A DNA stretch of 49,159 nt from Microvirga aerilata (GCF_016743775.1 NZ_JAEQMY010000037.1:1-49159), one strand, 5' to 3'. Numbered from the stretch's first letter, positions 15,141 to 22,545 are shown. Program-made: numbers and translations. The notes: a model not told the origin generated them from the sequence alone.

Positions 15141-15379
15141 CACAGCCCTCCAGACAAATCATCGAAGAAATCCTTGTCGGCCCTTTGGCCTGTTGCAGGC
15201 GGGAGAGGGTGGGTTGCCCGAAGCGCTTCCACGCGTACGCGAAGCGGGATAGATGCTTGGGCTCGGTCCAATTCGGCCTGAACTGCGAGCCGGACGGCAT
15301 CTTGTTTGGTCAGACCTCGAAGCTTCGCAAGCTGGGCGACCAGATTGGCAGTGGCATCATCCTTGATATAGAGCGGCAT
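15140..15379 (-). CDS. vapB: VapB antitoxin
   Basis: 79 residues, MPLYIKDDATANLVAQLAKL, LTKQDAVRLAVQAELDR, ending HPLPPATGQRADKDFFDDLSGGL: a ribbon-helix-helix-like VapB of the Rv0623 (PSK) type. Roughly 75-80% of positions are shared with the VapB at 7343-7582. It is the first gene of the operon with vapC, behind a palindromic operator. Confidence 0.88.
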   Translation of the reverse strand: MPLYIKDDATANLVAQLAKLRGLTKQDAVRLAVQAELDRAQASIPLRVRVEALRATHPLPPATGQRADKDFFDDLSGGL

Positions 15380-15393
15380 CGGGAGGTCCTGCA

Positions 15394-15432
15394 GAATATT
15401 CGAATATCTAAAATAATATATCCGAATATTCG
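15394..15432. promoter_or_regulatory. vapB operator: two palindromes in an AT-rich promoter
   Basis: ATATTCGAATAT at 15396-15407 and CGAATATTCG at 15423-15432 are separated by an AT-rich spacer. They start 17 bases before the vapB ATG. The paralogous locus keeps the first palindrome (7600-7610) but has a worn second site. Confidence 0.6.
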
Positions 15433-15576
15433 CCTTGAGACAACGCTGGTTCAAACGGCTCTGACGCCCGATGCACCTGCCTGAGAGGCTGGTTGATCAC
15501 GGCCGAAGGCAGCCCGTCTCGTGGGATGGGTGGAACTACATTCTTCGGCCCGTTTCGGTTAACACCGAGGATGCTG

Positions 15577-15702
15577 TCAGATGCTCATCGACTTCGTCTT
15601 CATGTAGTCGAAGTCCTTGATCGCGCGGTCGCGGCGGGACCGCGCCCGGCGCTCATACCGTTCGAGTCGTTCCAGCTGACGGAGAAGATCGTTCCAGGTC
15701 AT
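15577..15702 (-). CDS. Possible 41-aa basic protein, or lost tail of the next gene
   Basis: Reads MTWNDLLRQLERLERYERR, then DRAIKDFDYMKTKSMSI, a strongly charged helical sequence that looks coding. It overlaps the last 50 bases of the 183-residue gene in another frame. Either it is a translationally coupled small gene or the upstream gene lost this end by a frameshift. No clear ribosome site. Confidence 0.35.
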   Translation of the reverse strand: MTWNDLLRQLERLERYERRARSRRDRAIKDFDYMKTKSMSI

Positions 15703-16204
15703 CTTGGGGCGCTGGGTGAGCCTTCTCCAGCGCCATGAAAACCACCGCAACGCCGCCGAGCCGTTTCGCGACGCTCTCGCACACCCTCAGTTTGCGTCTC
15801 TTCTCCTTGCTGCTCTCCTGTTGCGCCAAGGCTTGGAACTCCTTGCGAACGGTCTTGAAGCCCCGGACCAGGTCCCCAGTCTCGACCGCTTTGGGCTGGC
15901 TGGTGCTCGCATCCCACGCACGCAGCAGCTCAAGGCGGGCGCGCCGCGCTCGCTGCACCTTGATGGCCGCTTCCGCCACCTTCCGCGCCCGCACCATCAC
16001 CACCGAGTCGTGCTGGGCTTCACCCACGAGCGCGCGAGCGAGGTGATCGATGTCATGTTGAAGCGCCGGGTGTGCCGAGGCGGGCACGGCCAGACCGTGC
16101 TTGAGGGCGTTGAGCCTCGCCCGCAGCCGACCGTCCTTGGTGCGGGGGCCGGTGCTGCGCCGGGCGTTGGCGCGATTGGCCCGGATTCTCTGGGGTGACG
16201 GCAT
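15653..16204 (-). CDS. Conserved hypothetical protein with STGPRT motif
   Basis: 183 residues. The opening RANRANARRSTGPRTKDGRL, then NALKHGL, is a widespread N-terminal motif of uncharacterised proteins in mobile or accessory DNA of Rhizobiales and planctomycetes. The rest is a charged helical region (VRARKVAEAAIKVQRARRARLELL). The last 18 residues (DLERSSPSAGTTRTV) look like out-of-frame sequence, since the overlapping frame reads a more natural helix. It sits 6 bases after the companion gene at 16211-16855. A worn copy of its start lies at 19790-19853. Confidence 0.6.
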   Translation of the reverse strand: MPSPQRIRANRANARRSTGPRTKDGRLRARLNALKHGLAVPASAHPALQHDIDHLARALVGEAQHDSVVMVRARKVAEAAIKVQRARRARLELLRAWDASTSQPKAVETGDLVRGFKTVRKEFQALAQQESSKEKRRKLRVCESVAKRLGGVAVVFMALEKAHPAPQDDLERSSPSAGTTRTV

Positions 16205-16210
16205 CGCTCG

Positions 16211-16855
16211 TTACCACTGGTTCGGCCCGGCGCCGGCGCGCCAGGAGACGGTCGTGACCTCCTCAGTGCTACGTTGCTGTCGGGCTTTGACTTCCCGCCG
16301 GAGCTCTATTTCGAGGAGGATTCGATTGCGCCGAGCCTCGGCGCTGGCGATCATGCGATCGATGCGCTCAATGTCACCCAGACATTCCGAAAGGGCGAGC
16401 GCCATAACCGAGTTCACGTCAAGGCCGCGCTCGGCCAACAGCCGGTTGAAGGTCTCGACCGCTGCTGGTTCCCCCTGCAGCCAAGCATTGGTGTAGGCGC
16501 TGGTCAGAGGCTCTGCAGACTGCAGATGGGGTCCGTCGGTTTGTGCGATCAGCCGATCGAGTGCTTTCTTGCGAGCGGTCATGAGCAGGCTGGCCTTCAG
16601 GCGCTTTCCGCGCTCCGCGTCCCAGGTCAGGTCGGCGATGTCTTTGACCCACACGTCTTCGACCACATCAGTCGGAGCCACCGCCTTGGTTGCCTTCGAC
16701 AGGAGTAGATCATAGTTGGCTTCGCTCTCCCCAAGAATGAGCGGGCGGTGGGCAAACAACGGTCCGAGGTCGCGGGGAAGGACGTGGACATCGGTGGGCT
16801 GCACCGGAGGACGCTGGTCTTGCGCGGGCGAGGGAGGTTTTGGGCGTTTGGTCAT
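16211..16855 (-). CDS. Conserved hypothetical protein, partner of the STGPRT gene
   Basis: 214 residues with a Pro-rich N terminus, then LPRDLGPLFAHRPLILGESEANYD, PTDVVEDVWVKDIADLTWD and a C-terminal coiled region (IERIDRMIASAEARRNRILLEIELRREV). I recognise this as a recurring uncharacterised family usually next to an STGPRT-type gene, as here. No enzymatic motif. The pair probably travels together on accessory DNA; function unknown. Confidence 0.6.
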   Translation of the reverse strand: MTKRPKPPSPAQDQRPPVQPTDVHVLPRDLGPLFAHRPLILGESEANYDLLLSKATKAVAPTDVVEDVWVKDIADLTWDAERGKRLKASLLMTARKKALDRLIAQTDGPHLQSAEPLTSAYTNAWLQGEPAAVETFNRLLAERGLDVNSVMALALSECLGDIERIDRMIASAEARRNRILLEIELRREVKARQQRSTEEVTTVSWRAGAGPNQW

Positions 16856-17189
16856 CGTAAAGAACCTATCAAAGCCCTGAACCTCCGAGGGCGAAGGTCA
16901 GGCGGAGGGAGATCGCCTCAGCGGATCGGGGCGATCAGATCTCTTTTCGTTCTCATTTGGGCTTTGATCCTGGCAAGGCCTGTGAGCGGCATCATAAGGA
17001 GTATCAAGAGAGGCAATGGAGGATTGCACAAAGGGTGCGGGTTAATCCGGCGGGTCAGGAGCCCCGGCCAAGCTTGGGCGGCTGGCGATCGACGCTCAGG
17101 GAGCCCCTTCTGTAGAATCATTTCGCGAAGGATGCTCAAGCCCTCGCATGTGCGCTTCCCAACCAAGGACTCTCTGGATGAGGTGAGGG
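16856..17189. other. Gene-free stretch
   Basis: About 330 bases with no frame supported by a ribosome site or family match. It presumably contains the promoter of the conserved pair reading leftward from 16855. Confidence 0.4.
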
Positions 17190-17353
17190 GCTCCAGCCTG
17201 CTACGCAGTCCTGAACCGGACCCTCGAGAGCAGCAACAACCCCAAGGAGCGGGAGATCCTGGCCCGAGACCAGCTCAAGGCTGGCCAGACGAGCTTCACC
17301 CGCCAGCAGGAATCGCTGGGCTTAATGATCTTCACGGACGCACTGCAACAATA
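17190..17353 (+). pseudogene. Possible C-terminal fragment of an unidentified gene
   Basis: The frame reads ACYAVLNRTLESSNNPKERE, ILARDQLKAGQTSFTRQQES and LGLMIFTDALQQ-stop, with codon use like real coding sequence, but it is preceded by a TGA and has no start. It looks like the last 50 residues of a helical protein left after a deletion. Family not recognised. Confidence 0.3.
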
Positions 17354-17537
17354 AGGTCTGTGTGCCGAATGAAGCTGCCGATCATTTCAGGTCAGCGTTG
17401 CAGGCGACAATACTCGCGAAGTTCCAGGCGATCTCCGTCTGACCGTCGCAAGAAGGGAAGACAAGTGACCTAACGCTGCCTTGCAATAAGACCGTTAAAA
17501 GTCCATATTCAGTCATATCCAATCATTGAGGACAGCG

Positions 17538-17813
17538 ATGCGCTACTCATCTCAAGTCAAGCCGATCAGCTATCTGAAAGCCAACGCCGCCGAGGTTTTG
17601 ACCAACCTAGCCGAACGGCGGGAGCCGCTGGTCATCACACAGAACGGTGAAGCCAAAGCAGTCTTGCAGGACGTTGCCTCGTTTGAGGAAACTCAGGAAA
17701 CACTGGCCCTTCTGAAAATCTTGGCTCTGGGCAATCAGGATGTGGCCGCAGGCAAGACCAAGTGTGCAGCAGAGATCGTCGCTCGCTTGCGTGCCAAACG
17801 GCCAACCGCCTGA
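17538..17813 (+). CDS. Phd/YefM-type antitoxin
   Basis: 91 residues from ATG 17538. RYSSQVKPISYLKANAAEVL and LVITQNGEAKAVLQDVASFE are clear YefM/Phd features, followed by a helical toxin-binding end (ALLKILALGNQDVAAGKTKC, VARLRAKRPTA). The stop overlaps the toxin start as TGATG. The pair matches the usual antitoxin-first, autoregulated order. Confidence 0.87.
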   Translation: MRYSSQVKPISYLKANAAEVLTNLAERREPLVITQNGEAKAVLQDVASFEETQETLALLKILALGNQDVAAGKTKCAAEIVARLRAKRPTA

Positions 17814-18154
17814 TGGCAAATTCGCCCGCTGAGTTCCAAGTCCTGCTCACCGAGGGGGCTGAGCAGGACTTGGAGTCAATCTATGACTACGTCGCAGAAT
17901 TCGACTGCGTGGCTAATGCCAACCACGTTTTGGATCAGGTGATGGGGATCGTGGAGAGTTTGTCACATTTTCCGGAACGCGGCAGTTATCCGAACGAACT
18001 GGTCGCGTTGGGCATCAAAGAGTACCGGCAGGCCTTGTTCAAACCGTACCGTGCGATCTACCGCATAACAGGACAACAGGTTATCATCTACCTGATCGCC
18101 GATGGCCGACGCGACATGCAGTCGGTATTGGCGCGGAGGCTGCTCGGAGCCTGA
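17813..18154 (+). CDS. ParE/RelE-family toxin
   Basis: 113 residues: FQVLLTEGAEQDLESIYDYV, LDQVMGIVESLSHFPERGSY and YRQALFKPYRAIYRITGQQV, then IADGRRDMQSVLARRL. This is the RelE/ParE fold with the ParE-like pattern of an N-terminal helical hairpin and central FPERG. ParE members poison gyrase while RelE members cut ribosome-bound mRNA; the sequence favours ParE. Complete. Confidence 0.85.
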   Translation: MANSPAEFQVLLTEGAEQDLESIYDYVAEFDCVANANHVLDQVMGIVESLSHFPERGSYPNELVALGIKEYRQALFKPYRAIYRITGQQVIIYLIADGRRDMQSVLARRLLGA

Positions 18155-18330
18155 CCGCAGGGACGCGCGATCAATGGCGGTGACATGCTCGTCGCTCTGC
18201 TTGCTTGCCTGTTCCAAGGCGATGCGCAGTTTGGTCAGTTTGGCCCGCTTCTTCGCTTCTTCAACTGTCCCTGCCATCCGATGCTGCACCTTCTTCGCGA
18301 CGATCATAGGGTCACGCAGTCTGGTGCGCC

Positions 18331-18519
18331 CGGGAGCTGGTGGGCGACGAGCCCTTCGCCGTCATCCTCCCCGACATGCTCAGCCGCGGCTCCATGGCGC
18401 CGATGATCGCCGCCCCTGATCGGCACGGCGGCGGCTCGAAGCTCGACTTCCTCATGGCCAATGTGGTCTACGCCCTAGATCGCGAGGCGCTGCTGCACCA
18501 GAGGCGAATAGGCTCTTGA
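18331..18519 (+). pseudogene. galU: galU remnant
   Basis: The frame begins [16 protein letters not shown], the nucleotide-sugar site region of UTP-glucose-1-phosphate uridylyltransferase. After a short spacer it jumps to [20 protein letters not shown], which resembles the GalU C-terminal end, so the middle of the gene is deleted. There is no start codon or ribosome site. It is a scrap of a sugar-nucleotide gene inside the TA region. Confidence 0.6.
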
Positions 18520-18789
18520 GCCTTCTTCCGAGTCCGGAGCCAAAGCTACGGCAGCCAGGCACCTCACCTCACACCAGACCGGCGTCCCGCAGCCGGCTGT
18601 GTGGAGGGGCTCTCCTCCTGCCCACCTGTGGGCGAGGATGATGGTCGTGCGCTTCACTGCTGGGACGCCTGAGAGCTCACGATCTTGCGGCCGACCCCAC
18701 CCCAGTCCAGCGGATGATTGACCGCTGCTTCCGCACGTCCCACAGGCGGTGATAAGCTCACGTGTTGCGGTACCGGAAAGGCTTCAGGC

Positions 18790-19407
18790 ATGTCAGAGTT
18801 GGCGTCAGAGCCATGGGATGAGATCGAGCGGCAGTATACCGATGGAGCTCGTCTCAACGTCCTTGTCAGTCGGTTCAACGTCTCGCGCGACCGGATCAGA
18901 CGCCGCGCCAACAAGTTCGGTTGGGCTCGCAATGGTGCCGACGATGGCGACGCCGCACAGGGGCAGAGGTTGGACGGGCGCTCAGGTTCCTTAAACGTGC
19001 TCTCGGCTGGAGACGCCTTGATCCATGATCAATGCACGTCTTTTGTCGAACGGCACAGGGCCGCCTGGGCCGAGGTTTATGGGCTGCGTGATGATGCCCA
19101 TCGTATTCTTAAAGGTGAACAGCCGAAGAGCATCCCAGATGTCGCCGTGACGGATGCCCAGGCGCGTCTGTCGCTGGCGGTGAAAGTCATGGCGCTGTTC
19201 GAGAAGGAAGTCCGCGCTCTGACGGTTGCCCAGGAGGGGGAACGGCGGGCCTATGGGTTGGGCACGAAACCGCATCAGGAGGCAAGTGCCGAGGGCGAGG
19301 CGCACATCCGTCAGAGATGTGAGGTGATCGATTCGATCCTCAGCACGATCCACCGCGCTCGGTTTGAGCCAGCTGACATCCCTGATGGTGTCGAGCCAGC
19401 ACCGTAA
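18790..19407 (+). CDS. Helix-turn-helix protein of unknown function
   Basis: 205 residues from ATG 18790. Residues 12-45 form a helix-turn-helix (QYTDGARLNVLVSRFNVSRD, then RIRRRANKFGW), similar in layout to the N-terminal DNA-binding part of phage terminase small subunits. The rest is helical (ERHRAAWAEVYGLRDDAHRI, AQARLSLAVKVMALFEKEVR). The 3' end of the gene, encoding ARFEPADIPDGVEPAP, is duplicated in worn form at 20691-20749. A prophage origin is possible, but no other phage gene is present. Confidence 0.5.
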   Translation: MSELASEPWDEIERQYTDGARLNVLVSRFNVSRDRIRRRANKFGWARNGADDGDAAQGQRLDGRSGSLNVLSAGDALIHDQCTSFVERHRAAWAEVYGLRDDAHRILKGEQPKSIPDVAVTDAQARLSLAVKVMALFEKEVRALTVAQEGERRAYGLGTKPHQEASAEGEAHIRQRCEVIDSILSTIHRARFEPADIPDGVEPAP

Positions 19408-19408
19408 A
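19350..19408 (+). repeat. HTH-gene 3' end, copy 1
   Basis: Shares GCTCGGTTTGA(G/A)CCAGCTGAC, then CCCTGATGG and CACCGTAA, with 20691-20749. Copy 1 is the last 18 codons of the HTH gene. The two copies bracket an interval containing the ccdAB pair. Confidence 0.65.
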
Positions 19409-20083
19409 AATGCCATCAAGGCCATTGGTGCGGCACCAGTTGCCGCAGGCGGCGTGATAGAACTGCTCCACTTGTGTATACGAGGTGCCTCTATCTCGTT
19501 CAGTCGCTGGCCCGTCTGAAGAGGAGTATCCGCAGAGTAGTTCTTCCCGTTATAAGCGTCAGTGGCCGCTTCCTGCCTGCTTCTGTTATGGCGGGAGAGG
19601 GCTCGGCCCCGATTACGGCCAAGCTTACGGAGATGAGCCTGTTGGAGGCGTGCAGGCTTACTGGTGTTTGACAACGCGCGCCGGCCGAGCCGTGGAAACC
19701 CGTCCAGCCATTGCTCCGCAGCTCTGCTGAAGCTGGTTTAGGCGTATGCGGCTCCTGGAGATCGCAGGCGCGAGCTCGGGCCTGACCGCATGAGGGCCCG
19801 TGCTGCGCTGAGCATTGCGCTGGTTGGCAGTGATCGTCTCGGGTGACGGGATGATCCCAGGGGGGCAGGCACTAGCTCGTTCAGAACCGTGATAACGTGA
19901 CCATCAGCTGCCGTGCGCAGCCAGAGCGCAAAGAGGGTTAGTAAAGGGGGTTCACGGTGGCGATAATCGGGATGGTGCCCATCGGAATTCTGTGTGAGCC
20001 CGTCTTGAACGTTCAGCCTCGCAGCTATCCGATGGCGACTCTGGTCAACGCCGCGCTGGCTAGCACCAACTTTACCTCTACAC
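19409..20083 (-). pseudogene. Gene-poor stretch with a worn STGPRT-gene start
   Basis: No intact gene in 675 bases. Around 19790-19853 the minus strand reads IPSPETITANQRNAQRSTGP, a degraded version of the start of the 15653-16204 gene (PSPQRIRANRANARRSTGP). The reading is lost soon after. The remaining sequence shows nothing recognisable. Confidence 0.45.
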
Positions 20084-20097
20084 TTTATGCGCATAAA
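20084..20097. promoter_or_regulatory. ccdAB operator-like palindrome
   Basis: TTTATGCGCATAAA is a perfect 14-base palindrome 34 bases before the ccdA start, where a CcdA-CcdB complex would bind to repress its own operon. Confidence 0.5.
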
Positions 20098-20131
20098 CTA
20101 TAGGCATGCAGAGACTTCTGGAGGTATCATA

Positions 20132-20380
20132 ATGCCCAAACGAATGAATTCGGAAGCCAGCATGCGGCGCCCCACAAATGTTACTCTTCCCGACGAGCTT
20201 GTGGCGGAAGCAAAAGCTCTGCAGGTCAATGTCTCCCAAGCTTGCGAGAGTGGATTGGCTCGTGCGGTGGCGGAAGTCCGTCGCGCCCGCTGGCTCGCGG
20301 AAAATACGCAAGCCATCGAGGATCACAACGCGAGGATCGAGCGCGATGGCCTGATACTGGACGAGTTCAGGCAGTTTTAA
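20132..20380 (+). CDS. ccdA: CcdA antitoxin
   Basis: 82 residues from ATG 20132 behind a GGAGG site. The ribbon-helix-helix DNA-binding part is RRPTNVTLPDELVAEAKAL; the C-terminal toxin-binding part is RRARWLAENTQAIEDHNARI, ending LDEFRQF, the standard CcdA end. It is coupled to ccdB by a TAATG overlap. The short intrinsically disordered tail makes CcdA the protease-sensitive partner. Confidence 0.9.
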   Translation: MPKRMNSEASMRRPTNVTLPDELVAEAKALQVNVSQACESGLARAVAEVRRARWLAENTQAIEDHNARIERDGLILDEFRQF

Positions 20381-20679
20381 TGGCACAGTTCGACATTTAC
20401 GCTGGTATTGGCCGCACAAAGAGCTACGTGGTTGACTTGCAGGCGGGCCTCTTGGAGCGCCTGACCCTCCGCGTCGTCGCGCCAATGGTCCTCAGCAGCA
20501 CGGCCCCGGTGATCTCCGGGCTGACGCCGCTGGTCCAGTTCCAGGACCGCGACTACATCCTGCTGACCTATCAGTTGGCAGCCGTTCCGGCCCGGGAGTT
20601 GCAACACCCTGTCGGGTCCCTCTCGATCCACCAGGATGCGATCAAGCGGGCTCTCGATATCCTGTTCCTCGGTTTCTAG
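20380..20679 (+). CDS. ccdB: CcdB gyrase-poison toxin
   Basis: 99 residues: AQFDIYAGIGRTKSYVVDLQ, LTLRVVAPM, LTPLVQFQDRDYILLTYQLA, ending AIKRALDILFLGF. The fold matches F-plasmid CcdB throughout. The F-plasmid protein ends in Trp-Gly-Ile and needs that Trp to poison gyrase; here the end is Leu-Gly-Phe, so activity may be changed or weak. Chromosomal CcdB proteins vary at this point, so it is not proof of inactivity. Confidence 0.88.
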   Translation: MAQFDIYAGIGRTKSYVVDLQAGLLERLTLRVVAPMVLSSTAPVISGLTPLVQFQDRDYILLTYQLAAVPARELQHPVGSLSIHQDAIKRALDILFLGF

Positions 20680-20690
20680 TGCCAGAGATG

Positions 20691-20749
20691 CATCGTGCTC
20701 GGTTTGAACCAGCTGACGCGCCCTGATGGCACAGAGCTGGCACCGTAAG
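20691..20749 (+). repeat. HTH-gene 3' end, copy 2
   Basis: Worn copy of bases 19350-19408, beginning 11 bases after the ccdB stop. Two stops now interrupt the frame. Position and match make it the right-hand border of the segment that carries ccdAB. Confidence 0.6.
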
Positions 20750-21090
20750 GATCGACCGCCTGAGGTGCGAGCGCATACTTGCGGGGAGGGAGGTTGAGCC
20801 GTCCTAGCAATCGTATCACCTGAGCCTCAAGAAGGGCAGCCTGCCTGTTGCAGCATAGGTCGCTCTATCTCAGCCCCTATGCCGCTTGGCCTTGTCCTGC
20901 TATGAAGCCGAGACAGCGACGTTCTTCCTTTGCAGGTGTCTCGGTGGATCGTCTGAAAGCGGTTTAGCCGGTTTTTCTTCAGAAATCCTTATGATCTCCC
21001 GTCTTATTTGTAATTCTGTCGCATTTCGCTTGAAAAGCGACTTGGCCTCCGGTTCTCACAATCACAAGCAAAGACATAAAACAGAATGCT
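20750..21090. other. Gene-free stretch
   Basis: About 340 bases with no supported gene on either strand. It is more AT-rich toward 20990-21080, where the promoter of the following membrane protein gene would lie. Confidence 0.4.
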
Positions 21091-21516
21091 ATGCGCGGGC
21101 TCACCCCTTTGATCAGAAAACATTACATGACGCTCACGGTGTTCTCCCGATGGGCTGCCTGGCTCCTGGTTTGCGCCGTTGTGGTTTTCACCCTATCCCC
21201 GATCGAACTCCGACCGGTTACGGCAGCGCCTACGAACTGGGAGCGGTTTGCCGCTTTCACTACGATGGGAGCTCTGTTCTGCCTGGGCTATCCGCAGCAT
21301 CGGTTGCGCGTTGTTTGGCTGGTGATCGGGATGGCTGGGCTGCTTGAGGTGCTCCAGCACCTCGTCCCAAGCCGGCATGGCCGGCTTCCGGATGGGATCG
21401 TCAAAGCGGTTGGTGCACTCCTCGGGGCAGGGCTTGTGGTGGTGGCTGAGCGCGCCTTTGAGCGGTGTGGGGTAGATTTCAGGCTCCTTCGTAGTTCTCG
21501 TGCCACCTCCTCCTGA
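21091..21516 (+). CDS. VanZ-like membrane protein
   Basis: 141 residues (ATG 21127 is an alternative start giving 129). Three to four membrane segments: WAAWLLVCAVVVFTLSPIEL, ERFAAFTTMGALFCLGYP, VVWLVIGMAGLLEVLQHL and VGALLGAGLVVVAERAF. The Glu and the LVPSRHGRLPD loop after the third segment match the VanZ-like family (EhxQ.xxxxRxxxxxD). Function in this group is unknown. Such genes are often near polysaccharide genes, fitting the kinase-tail fragment just downstream. Confidence 0.7.
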   Translation: MRGLTPLIRKHYMTLTVFSRWAAWLLVCAVVVFTLSPIELRPVTAAPTNWERFAAFTTMGALFCLGYPQHRLRVVWLVIGMAGLLEVLQHLVPSRHGRLPDGIVKAVGALLGAGLVVVAERAFERCGVDFRLLRSSRATSS

Positions 21517-21735
21517 AAAGGGCGAGCCGCTCCGCGGCATACTGATGTAGCCCCCGGACGGGCTCCCTCTCTGGGCAAAACAAAGCACATGCAAAATAGA
21601 TCAGGCGAAATGGTTCACACGGGGCCGCGGCCCCAAGCCGTGACTGGGCTGTCGGACGGTTTGGACAAGGAGGCTCGGGGATGATCCGCTGGTGGCGCAC
21701 ACATTGTTCATTGTTGAGGACAGGTACCCTCATAA

Positions 21736-22053
21736 ACCGGGCAAGGCTTTACGGTCGCCCGGAAGCGCACACCCCGCGAGGCCATTCTGCAGGCCCTGAA
21801 GAACATCAGCCTCCGGCGGCACAAGATCGCGGGCGTCGCCTTCAACATGATCGACGAGAAGAGCATGATGTCGTACGGCCGCTATGGTTATTACGGCAGC
21901 AAGTACTACGGCCATTACTACAACGCGGGAACGGAGAACGACGCCGCGTTATCCAAGCAAACTTCCGGACTGGCTCCTTCGCCGAGGCATGAAGTGAGGT
22001 CCGCCTGGGCCGGGGAGGCTGTGCAGGCTCCCCGGCCCAGGCGGGGCGGATAA
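21736..22053 (+). pseudogene. C-terminal fragment of an exopolysaccharide tyrosine kinase (ExoP/Wzc type)
   Basis: The frame carries TPREAILQALKNISLRRHKI, AGVAFNMIDEKSMMSYGRYG and YYGSKYYGHYYNAG: the end of the kinase domain (VFN-M) plus the tyrosine cluster that these kinases autophosphorylate. A TAA lies just upstream and no start exists, so only the last 80 or so residues survive. The native stop has also been lost and the frame runs on to 22053. With the galU scrap at 18331 it suggests an old exopolysaccharide locus was broken up here. Confidence 0.65.
22001..22044. repeat. Strong GC hairpin, 16-bp perfect stem
   Basis: Arms 22001-22016 and 22029-22044 are exact reverse complements (CCGCCTGGGCCGGGGA and its complement), with a 12-base loop. 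No T-tract follows, so it is not a classical terminator; it may stabilise RNA ends or be a palindromic unit. Confidence 0.6.
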
Positions 22054-22383
22054 ACGTCTCTTCAAGGTGAGCGTCCCGGCCCGGGCGGTGGCGAGCGTCG
22101 TACGGCCGCAGGAGCCCGATAGAACTGCGGTTCCGGCTGCAGCCGTTGCCTTGGATTGTCATGGCCGCCTGGCCATGCACCCCGGGATCCAGCACAAGGG
22201 GTCAGGTCCAAAGAAGCGATAACAAAGCTGCCCCAGCAGGCCTTCAGCAGCCCGGGCTACGGTATTCTGGTCGTCGCCCTTGGGGCGCGCTCGTGAACCC
22301 CTGAACAACGTCACCGGTATGGGCTACTAGTTCTCAACCGTAGTACCTCGTCAGATCTGCGTGCCAGCATAGCTTATTGTTGT
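22054..22383. other. Gene-free stretch upstream of the sensor gene
   Basis: About 330 bases with no supported gene. It separates the decayed exopolysaccharide kinase fragment from the first gene of the oxidase-secretion island. Confidence 0.4.
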
Positions 22384-22409
22384 AACTGTACATGGGCGTC
22401 AGTACAGTT
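22384..22409. promoter_or_regulatory. Inverted repeat before the sensor gene
   Basis: AACTGTAC at 22384-22391 and GTACAGTT at 22402-22409 with a 10-base centre, about 137 bases before the sensor start. A candidate binding site for a dimeric regulator, possibly the NarL-type protein of the same island. Confidence 0.35.
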
Positions 22410-22545
22410 GCTGTTAAGCAGCCGGATGGGGCGAGCCCGACCATCTTCAAAGCAAAATGGCTGCAATTCAACGGGAGGAGCGGGATCCGTCGGCACCATT
22501 CTTGCGCAGGTGAACGGATTCGCTTTCCAGCACCAGGGGGGACCC

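Noticed and set aside
16748..17473. 241-residue frame on the plus strand
   Set aside because: Arg/Gly/Ser-rich composition, no start signal and partly antisense to the conserved hypothetical gene at 16211.
18475..18657. 60-residue frame on the minus strand (MKRTTIILAHRWAG...)
   Set aside because: Plausible start but no ribosome site or family and it overlaps the galU remnant; too weak to annotate.
18790..19407. Prophage on the basis of the terminase-like HTH protein
   Set aside because: No capsid, portal, tail, lysis or integrase gene accompanies it.
1538..20679. Superintegron or cassette array
   Set aside because: TA modules are on both strands, no integron integrase is present and the flanking repeats differ from border to border, unlike attC sites.
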